NCBI GenBank assembly: GCA_026874595.1
Contig: CM049310.1
Coordinates: forward strand, 44,023,558-44,087,557
From: Sipunculus nudus
Lineage: Eukaryota > Annelida > Sipuncula > Golfingiida > Sipunculidae
DNA: 64,000 bases
Direction of reading: 5' to 3'
Shown: one piece after another, positions 51,860 through 61,008 of the stretch
How the letters are laid out: every line of letters starts with the position of its first letter
Position numbering within the stretch: position 1 is the stretch's first letter
Translations under genes and position numbers: made by a program
The notes under the pieces: model-generated
Seen by the model: only the letters and a program-made list of their open reading frames with translations
What the model was told of the DNA's origin: nothing
Database searches by the model: none

Positions 51860-52887
51860 TATATATATATAGGTCTACTCATTCCCTATAAAATGTAGCA
51901 GAAAACATGGACCCCTTGTTTCTTTATAATGACATGCCTGACACCGGCAGGTGTTATTAGGAAACACGGCCTGTGCTATATACTGTACACACTAGCAGTG
52001 GTTTTATTAAAATACCAGCTATTGACAAAAAACAGCATAACGCATCATGTCACGCTCCACGTTGCTAAGCGACCTGCTGAAACAATGCGCTATAGAAGAA
52101 TGCATTCACGCACTGACGACCCAGAGAATCATCCCGTATGGCTCATCTTGCAGACAACTATATTTTATCTTCTCCGGATAAAGACACTTTATACATAATA
52201 TGAGTGATATGAATATAATACGAACTAACAAACTTTGAAGGTTGGCTGAGCGGAAAATTAATGATTTTAATTTATTGCCATAGCTATGGCATCGACCAAA
52301 ATTTTCAGATCAGGTGTTGTTAGCGGCTAATCCTAAAATACATATATATCTAATCACACTTCGGAAAGAACATTCTATAAGACTCGTCTCCTAGGACTAT
52401 AGCAGACGACACGCGGTAAACTTTTGTTGAATCAGAATATATCACGTGCTCTGTGGCAGCAACCAGACACATCACTGCACATGTCGAAAACATAACCTCT
52501 GAGCCATATTATCTTATCATTGTTTCGATAAGGACACTTGTTGGACCTACCTCTAAGCTAACAGAGCGGGAACTCGTATGAATTAATGACTTGTAGCAAT
52601 ATTCAGAATCTTCTCATCAGATATCCTGAAATGGTAACTCCTGGTTTACAAATATCAAGTCATGGTTTCGATAAAAACACTTAATACGTCTCTATACTTT
52701 CACTTGGCAGACGACGCATTTAAAGAGTGGGACACCACGTGATGAACTGCTCTCTGGCAGAAACCAGAATGATGTCGTTAAAGGTTAACTTCCGGCATTA
52801 TCGTAAACACACTTCAAAAGACTTACCTAGAAGCAAGCAAACGACACAGTAAAAGAGCGGGAATCTGGACGGACGGAAACGCGCCAT
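31810..52887 (-). CDS. Poreless ionotropic glutamate receptor: secreted S1-S2 ligand-binding domain
   Basis: Four exons splice in phase to 340 aa: 52887-52827, 34378-34302, 33255-33046, 32484-31810. The signal peptide (1 to about 27; h-region LFYCVVCLLLG) is split by an 18.4 kb phase-1 intron. S1 runs from PLMITTIKREPF (39-50) through GFIPDLVQEVARL and WSGMVGEVHNGTADFAAAPL to AVDFTIPWW (134-142). Ten residues later S2 begins at PINTLEDL (155) and ends at RWWAKNNC (285-292). The M1-P-M3 channel is absent with no gap in the exon, and there is no amino-terminal domain. The ligand pocket is mostly kept: Pro124, Arg131 (alpha-carboxylate), Thr178, Glu225 (alpha-amino). The S2 disulfide pair Cys238/Cys292 is present. 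The C-terminus (LQYLLVCISGAILFV, 320-334) is an M4-like or GPI-signal tail. It may act as a glutamate-binding, buffering or chemosensory protein. The role is inference; the domain assignment is firm. Confidence 0.9.
34261..34281 (+). repeat. Poly-C tract next to a coding exon
   Basis: A run of about 20 C lies 20 bp downstream of the splice donor at 34301 in the minus-strand glutamate-receptor-like gene, so it is poly-G in the transcript. Confidence 0.8.
34654..35859 (+). repeat. Pearl-like tandem-core element (R4), plus orientation
   Basis: The head starts GAATTTGTCTATAAGGAT. About six degenerate modules of roughly 130-180 bp follow, each carrying a TGACCTTGACC(T)-type motif, a CTACTGGCAAG-like block and AAAATGCATCCA. 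An ACGG-type microsatellite (35775) and the tail CAGTCAGTTGAGCTAA close it. This is the head, core repeat, microsatellite, tail order of bivalve pearl/Helentron elements. Related copies lie at 40385-40667 and, reversed, at 46420-47437. Confidence 0.65.
36430..37497 (+). repeat. Tandem-core element with GC hairpin head and ACGG tract (R5a)
   Basis: Starts with a hairpin (TGCCCCCGCCTGGGGCA, 36456-36472). It continues with diverged modules (CGAACTCGATCTGTAA, CATTAT, CAGGCCAGTAT) and ends with an ACGG microsatellite and AGCTGAGGGCTAA near 37490. The modules are related to the 180-bp units that follow. Confidence 0.6.
37498..38950 (+). repeat. 180-bp satellite-like tandem array, about 8 units
   Basis: Units begin at successive GTCCGTACATG positions (37681, 37861, 38043, 38223, 38403, 38584, 38764, 38943), giving a period of 179-182 bp. 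A less exact first unit precedes them. Pairs of units (38043/38584, 38223/38764) share the same variants, pointing to a higher-order 540-bp duplication. Minus-strand reading frames of 61-66 codons inside it are periodic artefacts. Confidence 0.9.
38951..39063 (+). repeat. 8-bp minisatellite and hairpin tail of the 180-bp array
   Basis: Seven copies of GGAATGAC (one variant) are followed by a 27-bp hairpin (39032-39058; TGCCCC...GGGGGCA arms) and TAA. The hairpin mirrors the one at 36456, so 36430-39063 is probably one composite mobile element. Confidence 0.7.
39801..40360 (+). mobile_element. LTR fragment, copy B, 3'-truncated
   Basis: Homologous to 29862-30400: it starts TGTTACAGGTGC, has GGTATATAAGGGGCTG, and shares ATTTTCAAAGACTTTCTCC. 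Homology stops near 40360, where pearl-like sequence begins. The poly(A)/U5 part is missing. Confidence 0.75.
40385..40667 (+). repeat. Fragment of pearl-like element R4
   Basis: Two core modules are recognisable. One holds the exact triple half-site TGACCTTGACCTTTGACCT at 40620-40638. The fragment is joined directly to a glucuronosyltransferase pseudogene. Confidence 0.6.
40671..41066 (+). pseudogene. UDP-glucuronosyltransferase exon remnant, two frameshifts
   Basis: Conceptual translation across frames gives the UGT C-terminal donor-binding region: TMKWLPQNDLLGHQKIK, then FITHGGNNGQLEALFHEVP and DQVHNAMRNDKRGYGKNVF, then SYGNNVKRNSDIFRSLP and ETLVFFIDHFLRF. The first frame break is at AAAGGGCC (40731-40737, one extra base). 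The second is at TTAAAAATGA (about 40924-40933, one base missing). A stop follows at 41064. No other UGT exons lie nearby. It is a dead fragment inside intron 1 of the glutamate-receptor-like gene, on the opposite strand, possibly carried there by the adjoining mobile element. Confidence 0.82.
41128..41250 (+). repeat. R2 interspersed repeat, copy 2
   Basis: Shares TTTCAGACCAATTTTTTG, GGACCTGGGGACCTTTTT and TTGGATCCGCCCCTG with 16835-17032. The left part of the element is missing. Confidence 0.7.
42006..42202. repeat. R3 short inverted-end repeat
   Basis: Ends are inverted (CAGGCGGGGATCCGG and CCGGATCCGCGCCTG). The inside contains ATAGACAAATCTTATGCATGACAGGGGG and poly-C; a piece of it is also seen reversed at 39075-39200. 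A related element with GGATCC ends lies at 61009-61351. Confidence 0.6.
42210..43186. other. Intronic DNA, no supported exon
   Basis: Contains a moderately GC-rich stretch (42720-42960) with no reading frame of note. Confidence 0.4.
43187..43363. repeat. (TA)n microsatellite
   Basis: Two long TA tracts separated by a degenerate AT-rich spacer. Confidence 0.95.
44033..44230 (+). repeat. Head of R4 pearl-like element
   Basis: GTGACCCATGGGTCTCGACGCTCAGCTG is followed by AATTTGTCTATAAGGAT and CCTGTGACCTTAACTAATGACCTTGTGACC. It is the inverted partner of 47330-47437. Confidence 0.6.
45320..46030. repeat. Two R1/R4-type element tails in opposite orientation
   Basis: A plus-oriented tail hairpin (GCTCAGATGACATCAAGTCAGCTGAGCTAA) ends at 45389. 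A reversed tail starts at 45943 (AAGCTCAGCTGACTGAAAGTCAACTGAGG) and is followed by CCGT-rich microsatellite. Core repeats are short or absent. Confidence 0.5.
46420..47437 (-). repeat. Pearl-like tandem-core element (R4), minus orientation
   Basis: Read on the minus strand: head (ATGGGTCTCGATGCCCAGCTG, AATTTGTCTATAAGGAT), then about seven core modules of roughly 135 bp, then an ACGG microsatellite (46427-46458). Plus-strand copies of the half-site motif are near 46572, 46700, 46835, 46975, 47112, 47240 and 47338. The best reads AGGTCA-A-AGGTCA-AGGTCA (46835-46853). Confidence 0.7.
47799..48863 (+). mobile_element. Tigger/pogo-type DNA transposon remnant
   Basis: Terminal inverted repeats begin CAGTAGAACGCCTG at both ends and the element is flanked by TA (47797-47798 and 48864-48865), the target duplication of Tc1/mariner-superfamily elements. 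Subterminal DNA repeats TAACGGTCA and ATTACGGTCA motifs. The interior is too short for a full transposase. It keeps a 33-codon frame at 48356-48457 ending KQSSITAFFNQM, which resembles the C-terminal end of Tigger transposases. Confidence 0.8.
48356..48457 (+). pseudogene. Tigger-type transposase C-terminal remnant
   Basis: The frame of 33 codons opens MATKNLDFAYQEEI and ends KQSSITAFFNQM before a stop. The K-Q-x-x-I-x-x-F-F ending is common in this transposase family. No catalytic DDE residues remain. Confidence 0.45.
48970..49051. repeat. (TA)n microsatellite
   Basis: Alternating TA with one phase break. Confidence 0.95.
49052..51787. other. Intronic DNA, no supported exon
   Basis: A 95-codon plus-strand frame at 49576-49863 is Cys-rich but has no splice or similarity support. 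Nothing else was seen. Confidence 0.4.
51788..51870. repeat. (TA)n microsatellite
   Basis: Alternating TA interrupted by two AAA. Confidence 0.95.
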
Positions 52888-52926
52888 GATCAGGGATAGC
52901 TCTGAGAGACTGGGTGAAGGTGAACG

Positions 52927-52935
52927 GCAAATATA
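52927..52935 (-). promoter_or_regulatory. TATA-like motif upstream of the glutamate-receptor-like gene
   Basis: TATATTTGC on the minus strand lies about 40-48 bp before the ATG at 52887. If used, transcription would start near 52905, leaving a very short 5' UTR. The start codon has a strong context (A at -3, G at +4). Confidence 0.3.
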
Positions 52936-53368
52936 CAAACTAGCCGAGGCGGAGCTGGCCAGCTTTGTGGGGTGCTGGGGTACGAAGCTGTGTCTGAACT
53001 AGTCACACCTGGCAAGCACATCGGGAGGCTGTATGGTCTCACTGTACAGGCTGGAACAGTGCTGGCACTGTAGACGTGAAACACAGAAAAAAGAAATACT
53101 CATTAAATGATGTAATAGAATGGCTTATGGCCCCCATGTTTTTTTTTTCATATTAATACACAAATATGTTTTGTGATTTCCCTGAAGAGAGCGGAGATGG
53201 GAAGCATGACAGCTTTTTACACAAATCGCTACACACATTTAATTGCGCGTAAACTTACACATTCACAGAAATACACACAAAGCTTTCCTATGATTTTACT
53301 GAATAAATCTAATATTAAATTGTTCTATGTACCAGAGCATACATGCTTTTCACTTAAGGCATACATAT

Positions 53369-53370
<2 letters not shown>

Positions 53371-53438
<68 letters not shown>
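53371..53438. repeat. (GA)n microsatellite
   Basis: 68 bp of uninterrupted GA dinucleotides. Confidence 0.95.
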
Positions 53439-53439
<1 letters not shown>

Positions 53440-53441
<2 letters not shown>

Positions 53442-54106
53442 CAGAGCGAGCTCCGCAAACGAGAAAATTGGAACTATTTATATGCTTTTGGAAGTGAGAA
53501 GAGTCCTAATACAAAATGGTAGAATTGTTCTTGAGAAAATAAACCATTAGGTTTCACAAAGCGTGCATAACTGAACAAATATTTTCACGTTTTTATCAGC
53601 TGGGGACCCTGATGTTATTTTAACCGGTTAAGGGCCTCAGCCACATGTCTGCTGTGTAAAGCCGGTCTCTGGTCGTCTCATTTGGTGTTTATGTTTTGTC
53701 ACTGTGGTTTGGGTGAGCCCCGCAGACCACACGGCTTGGACGGGGGCACTGGACGAGAAACTGATCTGTTGTTTTTGGGCGTCTCACTGACATCTTCGAA
53801 AGGGAGCTGTGCACAACAGACATTGGCTTGCTGTGATAGAGTCCATGGTGCACTGTCAAGCTGTCACAGTACTGCAGCACTAAGTATTGTACAAGCAGCG
53901 TTAGCTAATTAACAGCCAAGACAATTACTAAATAAGGCCTTCTATTCATCCGGAGCCATAGACTAGTCAGGAGAGGGTATTTATGAATATTCAATATTTT
54001 GTGAATAAGAATATTCGATATTGAATAAGATTTCTCGTCTTACTTTATATCTGAACTATATTCTAAGAGCTAATGATGATAATATTATGCAGGTAATAAT
54101 CATAAT

Positions 54107-54156
<50 letters not shown>

Positions 54157-54212
54157 TAATTGTTATTACTACTATTACTATCATTATTATTAACAATATC
54201 ATTATTGTAATG

Positions 54213-54282
<70 letters not shown>

Positions 54283-56440
54283 AATTCTCATAATACTCTA
54301 AAAATACAACAACCTGGCGTTTCATGAACGGCCTTGTGATATGATTGATGATTATTACTTCGTCAGTTGTTATTTTAATACCAGTAATGTCCTCGGAAGT
54401 CTGGCGTTGCAAAAAAGTTCTTTGAACATCTACAATCTCCGCTTTCCCTCATGTAATCATCATCTATACGTGGAGGAGTTCTGGGCCATTTCCCCTCTTG
54501 TATAACACACTCCGTCTGTTTCTGTCTCATGTATTTTCTAATGCGTATTTCATATTTGTGCAGAAAGGACCCTGTTGTGTCATTCCTAACAATCCATTAT
54601 TAACTCTACGATGATTTATATAGGAACTTTCTTCGAGATTTCTAAATGATATTTCGTGATCTCGAAATAACATATCATTATCTCGAATATTTAGAGATCT
54701 CGAAAAGGAGTGAAAATTCTGTAACCTAAATCAGACACCGTAGAATATCAAGTCCACTTGTCTCATAACAACAACAAGCCGAGGTAAATACGGTTTTTGT
54801 TTTCCTATATACTGATCATATCTCTTTGTAAATTCCATACGTTTGATAGGGCGCACGGTATGGTTGATACATCCACCGTGTTCAGCAGCTCGTCGGTTTT
54901 GTTATGATACAGGTGTCGGTGGAGATATATATATATATATTGACAGCAGAAGAAATAACATAATTGTTTTATCCGGCCCTAGGCGAAGCGTGAGCCTGGG
55001 CGGGCTGCCCTTTAGAGCTGGTATGGCGGAGTAACGACTTGAGAGTCACCGGCAGAGCATACGATGTTAGCAGGTTGATCAGTTGTTTCTACTGCTCACA
55101 ATCTAGGCCCGTTGGAACTTGCTAGGGTTAAAAAACATCACCGTTATTACATCCAGAGCTCAGGTGTATAGCGTCTATCAGGCTGATACCTCACCGCCCG
55201 TGCTTGTCAGTATTATATGAACAGAGTACCTGCGTGGCTTTGATAAATAACGAATCATTAATGGTCTGTTTATATTACATTCCCGACAATGCGAGATACC
55301 AGTGAATTATCTTTTTAGGTCCTCCACTTAATAACCTCCTTTATCGTATAATATAATAACTCAATCCAGTAACACAGTTTAACAGCTGAATATCGTATTG
55401 TACTCCATGAAGGAAATTTTCTTATTAGAATAAAGAAAATAAAATACAGTTAAACTCGTTCATTTGCCATCCGCTCACTTGCCAAGCCCGCCTATATCAA
55501 TATAATACATGAGATTTTAATGTTCTGTCTCATCTTTAGACATCAATAATAATAATTATGAAAATAAAAATATTAATAATTATTATTATTATTATTATCA
55601 TTATTATTATTAGTAGTAGTAGTAGTAGTAGTAGTTGTAGTAGTAGTAGTAGTAAAAGTAGTAGTAGTAGTAGTTGTATACACAGATGTCAGAGAGAGAG
55701 AAAGAGAGACAGACAGAGACAGAGAGAAGGAGGGGTTAAAAGCAGGTCTAATTAAGCATTATTTGTTCTCTACCGGTTAAACATTAAGCTACTTACCGGG
55801 TGTCTGCTCTCGGACAGGTCTAATAAACCCGTGCCATGGTTCATCTAATTGCCCAACTGGTGTCCACGTGACCTATGATTGACAGGTCTGGTTGGAGACA
55901 GTCCGGCTGCCCAGACGGCGTGTTCTTAATTTGTTTGAGGCAAGATAACGCTTGTACCAGGAAACATGATATGATCTTTTATCCCATGCACAGGGTACCC
56001 CGCTGCTGATGAACGTTGATGACCATCCCAGCCGCTTGCCAACTCGCAATTAATCCCCCCCCCCCCACCCCCTCTCCTCTCTCTCTCTCTATTTGTCATG
56101 CGTAAGTGTATTTAATTCCAGTTTGATAGTGAAAATGTTTGGAATGCAAGGTTTGTGTATTTATTTGGGTATGAGTTCACATGTGTTAAAATGGTGGGAA
56201 TGTTTGCATTTTCGGCTTAGTTTAAGTGTACAATAAGAGAAATTTCTTTTTCTTTATTTAGCGTGGTTCACATTAACAGCAGCTGCCCTGCTCTAGTTTG
56301 TAAAGTTGTGAATGCGCTTGTCTAGTGTGACTAGTTCAGGTCTCAAACCTCTCTGTCTCTCTCTCTCTCCTTCCGTCCCCTTGTTATGCCTGTATGAATA
56401 TATATGCATGTCTAGCTGTCGATCCGTTTATCTGTCTATG

Positions 56441-56477
<37 letters not shown>

Positions 56478-57379
56478 TTCTCTATCTCTCATAATAATTT
56501 GTCAGTAGGGATATAACTGATTCTTTATATGGAAATTTATAGATTTTAAAGAATTAGAAAATGTCAAGTTTGCATATTTGATATCGGTCAAGCTTTATTA
56601 GAATTATCAATTTTTATATGAGACAAAGTTATAAAGTACATTTAAAACGGCAGACCAGGTTATAAATAAACCATTTTGACATTTGGTAAATAAAGCTGAT
56701 TTCCAAGAGAGCCAGGGAGAGAGGGACATAGAGAGAGACAGAGAGACAGGCACAGAAGAAAAATATGTCCTTTAAATACTAAGGATCAGCTGACTAATCA
56801 TGTCTGCTGTCAAGTATCAACGTGCGTATTTAACGTCAGATTAACCCTTACTCCGACCTCACACATAAAGACTAGAGCATGACTTCACCTGGCGGTGGTT
56901 TATGGTAATCTGTATACTGCGTCAGCTGTGAGTGATACTTTGATGCTTTGTGTGTACTACGTCACCTGTACATGACGTCATGGTGCGCCACTTGTTTAGA
57001 ATTTCCTGTTTACTCAGGTGAAATTTGACCGAGCCGTGCATGGACCCAGTCAGTCCATCTGTCTTGAAAGTAAATAACCTCTGTAGCTAAACTTAACATC
57101 CAGTAACACCTTGAAACCACCAGACAATAATAAAGCTAATTCTGCGGGACAGTTGAGGTAAAGCGGAGATTCGTAATTGCCGGTAAACTACTAATTTAAT
57201 AAAATGATTGACCTGTGTCTCAGGGGTGTCACAGGGAGTCGACGAACCTATAGGCACCCCGGGTGGCCTATGTTTCCCAGATGATAGAACAATCCACAGG
57301 CTCAGCGCATATCACTACGGTACTGATATACAGTCTCAAATATCAAACATAGAGGTGAAAGCAAACTAAAAGAAAAAAG
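53440..57379. other. Gene-poor DNA with mixed microsatellites
   Basis: Contains (TAA)n at 54108-54152, (TA)n then (TG)n at 54219-54281, (TTA)n then (GTA)n at 55577-55680, and (TCTG)/(TC)n near 56440-56485. A GC-richer stretch at 53640-53880 has open frames on both strands but no splice support. Confidence 0.5.

Positions 57380-57458
<79 letters not shown>
57380..57458. repeat. (TA)n microsatellite
   Basis: About 78 bp of alternating TA. Confidence 0.95.
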
Positions 57459-57461
<3 letters not shown>

Positions 57462-57589
57462 GTATTGTCGGGTGCTCTTACACATGAGTACTTATACTCT
57501 TCAAACAAACTTCCATATTTAATAATAAATAGTATTCATACGTTATTTAACATTCCCCCTATATATGACGGTTTGCTAGAAATGTATAT

Positions 57590-57746
57590 TGTTACGAAGA
57601 CAAATTGCTCAGGGGAAAACACTGGGCCGATCCCGGATATGAACCCATGTGGGTGGCGCACAAGTCCGGCGTACCAACCGCTTCGCTTGAAAAGCGGTAT
57701 TCACTAGCGAGACAGTTCGGTCCCTTTTTATGTCACCCAGTGACAC
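57590..57746 (-). repeat. tRNA-like repeat unit 1 with TGTTACG end
   Basis: Homologous to 57865-58019. On the minus strand it has an A-box-like AAGCGAAGCGG and a B-box-like GGGTTCATATCC. The right end (GTCACCCAGTGACAC) is diverged. Confidence 0.55.
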
Positions 57747-57864
57747 ACCCCCTCTTAAGAGCGTTCTGCTATCAGAACAAGACTAATTATCCCAGGAGTC
57801 ACACTTTGGTGAGCTGATTCCCTTGGCCACAAAGTTTACCGTCACGTTGGACGAGCCTCCATTT

Positions 57865-58019
57865 TGTTACGAAGACAAATACTCAGGGGAAAACATTGGG
57901 CCGATCCCGGATTCAAACCCATCTTGGTGGCGCACATGTCCGTTATACCTACCACTTCGCTAGCAAAGCAAGCTTCACTAGCGAGATAGTTCGGTTCGCT
58001 TTTATGTCATCCCGTAACA
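57865..58019 (-). repeat. tRNA-like repeat unit 2 with TGTTACG...CGTAACA ends
   Basis: A 155-bp unit with inverted termini TGTTACG and CGTAACA. On the minus strand it holds a perfect A box, TAGCGAAGTGG (57962-57952), and, 32 bp further, a B box with one mismatch, GGTTTGAATCC (57919-57909): the spacing of an RNA polymerase III internal promoter. No clean cloverleaf can be folded by eye, so it is tRNA-derived rather than a tRNA gene. Confidence 0.6.
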
Positions 58020-58036
58020 ATATATATTATATTTGT

Positions 58037-58892
58037 TGTTACAGGTGCCCTTTTTATTGTGTGCAGTGGTCCTACAGATAGATGTTTTATTGTGCATACG
58101 GATGTTCCATGTGTTGTTGGCATTTTGTTCGTGTGCCACGCGTAGCTCGTGTTGTAGCGGTCTCGCCTGGCCGGATGTTGCAGGCTCGGTTTAATCCGCA
58201 TTGGTTGAACCCTAGATATACAGCGTTCTTTGTTCTAGTATGTTCTTTAAACGTGTACTGTGTACTGTATTAGATTCTTTAGATTGTTAGAGCAATGGAA
58301 GGTTCTCGGCTGGAGGTGAGAAGTTATAAATAGGGGACTGTGTTTTAGAGCCGGGAGAGAGGTGAGAGAATATTCCAGCGGACACAGAAGCGTGTATGTC
58401 AGTTTGTGGGACCTATTCCGATAAGTGCGGCAATTATAGATTTTCTTCAGATTTTCTTCTTGATTTGTGACGAACAATATTTGGTCTTTAGTTTACTTTC
58501 TGGATTGTTACAAGAGCTTTACATTGGACTGTTATTCTCCGAGAGATTTTGTGTGAAATACTCATCCGGCTTATACATTTTAAAGGACTTGTCGCTGTGA
58601 CAGTGGTGGTATCCAGGTACTGTGCACTTTGTTTTTTTTTACTGTGTGATTGTATTGATTTGCTGTTATACTGCTGTTATACTGTGTCATTGTATTGATT
58701 TAGTGTATTGTAATGTTAGGGTTGTTTTAAGAATAAATTATGGTTATTTGTTTAAAAAATCCACTGACTTCTTTATTCATTCCCCTGGACATTTCACGCT
58801 GCCTAATGTTACAGAATCTGATTTTTTTTTCTCGATTACAAAATTTATGTTCATCACACATACGTGATCTGTTGCTATTAGCTTCCGTAACA
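58037..58892 (+). mobile_element. Solo LTR, copy C (about 856 bp)
   Basis: Starts TGTTACAGGTGC and ends CTTCCGTAACA. It shares with copy A the blocks GCGGCAATTATA, GTTCATCAC, and GGGTTGTTTTAAGAATAAATTA (poly(A) signal). A TATA-like TTATAAATAGGGG lies near 58325. No clear target duplication. It directly follows the tRNA-like unit 2, which has the same terminal bases. Confidence 0.7.
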
Positions 58893-59134
58893 ATGTGTAT
58901 ACAATAGCACAATACATGGAGTCCTTATATATGACTTGGATGAGCGACACTGATACACAGTCGCGTAGAACTATTGAACTGTTTCTGTTATCATCATGCA
59001 GCATGTAAAACATTCCAGACACCCCACAAGTTGACCAGATCGGATCGATCCCTTAAATTGTTATCCGCATTATGCACACAACACAACTTGACAGGCCTGA
59101 TTTCAACAGCACATACTTCAGTCCTCCAGCAGTA

Positions 59135-59137
<3 letters not shown>

Positions 59138-59200
<63 letters not shown>

Positions 59201-59213
59201 CTCTAAAAAACTG

Positions 59214-59254
<41 letters not shown>
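59138..59254. repeat. Two (TA)n microsatellites
   Basis: Tracts at 59138-59199 and 59217-59254 are separated by CTCTAAAAAACTG. Confidence 0.95.
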
Positions 59255-59258
<4 letters not shown>

Positions 59259-59573
59259 CTATATAATCCACAAACGTCAGCTGTCACAACTTAACTGTAT
59301 ATAAATATATATTTATACACACATACGCAGAATATACTTATCTTGGATGTAGTGCAGTATATATACAGGTACCACGGCAGGGCTTATGATAGTCCAAGGC
59401 CGTAGAAATCTGCTATGCACAAGTTTGGTTTGACCACAACGGAATTAACCAGGTGCCAGTCACATGTACAGTATAGGTTATACCTGGATAATGCAGTCAA
59501 CACGAAAACGTCCGTAAACTTCCACACGTCCACCCGTGCAAAATATCGCCCCAGTTTTGTTGCATGCTAATTA

Positions 59574-60165
59574 TTAAAGGGGCCCAATCACCTATCTGAC
59601 CTTTATAAACTAAGGTAATCTCTTGAAGCTTTTATTAAAATAGGCCAGAAAATATAGATATCACCGCACACAGGCTGCTTTATTTGTTTATATCGTGTTT
59701 ATAATATGTGGGGGCCCGCAAAAATAATCAAAACAAAGTCAAGAAGGGCATGCATCTGGCAGCAAGTAAGATAAGCCAGAGCTTTGAAATGGCGTTTTGC
59801 AACAAGTGACCTTTCTACCTCCGCATATATGCAACCTACCATCTTAGGTTTTTCTTGTTTGTCAACATTGCTGTGTTGACAAACATTGCTGCGTTGACAA
59901 ACATGTTGTTGACAAACAAGTTCATACATCCTTCACAAAGGCCTATTAAGAACTGTTCACAACCAAAATTATCCTTAGATCCTTAATATATACATCGAGG
60001 AAGCTGGATATCACATTAATTCTTTTTCAAAAGGTAGGTAACGAGCACCTTTAATAAAAGTGGATGAATCGCATGAGTACAAACGTTTAGATTTTATCAC
60101 TAATTAACCCGGACTAGTCGATGTGATACCCTAATTTGATTAATTTTACAGTAAAGGCCCTTTAA
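59574..60165. mobile_element. TTAA-flanked MITE-like element
   Basis: Bounded by TTAA at both ends, with short inverted ends (AAAGGGGCCC and AGGCCCTTT). It contains a triplicated TTGTCAACA(C/G)AGCAATG-type motif near 59870-59915. TTAA targets are typical of piggyBac-like elements. There is no transposase. The minus-strand frame at 59699-59929 lies wholly inside it. Confidence 0.45.
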
Positions 60166-60718
60166 CAAGTGTATATACTTCTCCCGTTTTGATTGATATG
60201 ACAAATTGGTTTAAACATATTTATTTAACCAGGATTACAAAAATAGCCGTTAGGCTAATGCAAATGTTTTCCTGCGTGGGAAACATATATACAAACAAAA
60301 GTTCAATACAAATACATGGTGATGACAAGTAAACATATATAGTAACACTGACATAGTTTGAACAAACATATATACGTTTAACACACACACACATACTGCA
60401 CATAAAAATAGTGCCTGTTACACCGTTACATTAGATCCATGAAAGTGTTAGACAGTATAAATGAAATTACCTTAAAATCCAAATCGTTTTGTGTCCCTAA
60501 TGTATCTGTATACGTGACTAAACATTTTGAAATTATCTGAATTCATCTCTTACTTTTTTAATATGACGTTTATAGTAACTGCATGGGTCAGCACATTTAT
60601 GTTCCGAATAAACAGATTTAACTATATAGCGTTGTTTTTTTTTCAACAAAAAAAATGATGCTATACGAGCCTGCATGGGGCACAAGACAAAATAAAGATA
60701 TACTTAATTTTCTATTAC

Positions 60719-60831
60719 CTTGCACATAGAACACAGGGACTTGTGATAATCTGGTTTTTCTTTTAAAAGTTGAAGACTGGGTATATTCATGATCAAATTT
60801 GTCATATTCAGGCTGTGACTCCCATGTGGTG
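60719..60831 (-). CDS. Possible isolated coding exon
   Basis: A 113-bp block lies between a very good acceptor (long T-rich tract, then GCTTTGTCAG) and a donor (GTGCAAG|GTAATA). It reads TTWESQPEYDKFDHEYTQSS, then TFKRKTRLSQVPVFYVQ, phase 2 in and phase 1 out. The composition looks like protein, but no partner exons were found and no family was recognised. Without the acceptor the same frame would start MFVSFLFFVSFVSTTW, which resembles a signal peptide, so it could instead be a first exon. Confidence 0.3.
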
Positions 60832-61008
60832 CTGACAAAGCTCACAAAAAATAAAAAAGAAACAAACAATCAGTTTACGTTGTATAGCGTTAGTATCGTC
60901 TCATCTTAGTACTCTGTATAAGACGTCGGATTCCATCGTTATGTGGAGCATCAAGTTATCAGTAAATATTTTTACCGTCCGCGCTGACATGTGCCCTTCT
61001 CCGTTCTC

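Noticed and set aside
54021-54412. Frames of 90-118 codons on both strands
   Set aside because: Translations of (TAA)n, (TA)n and (TG)n microsatellites.
57895-57975. Functional tRNA gene
   Set aside because: A and B boxes are present, but no consistent acceptor, anticodon and T stems can be paired.
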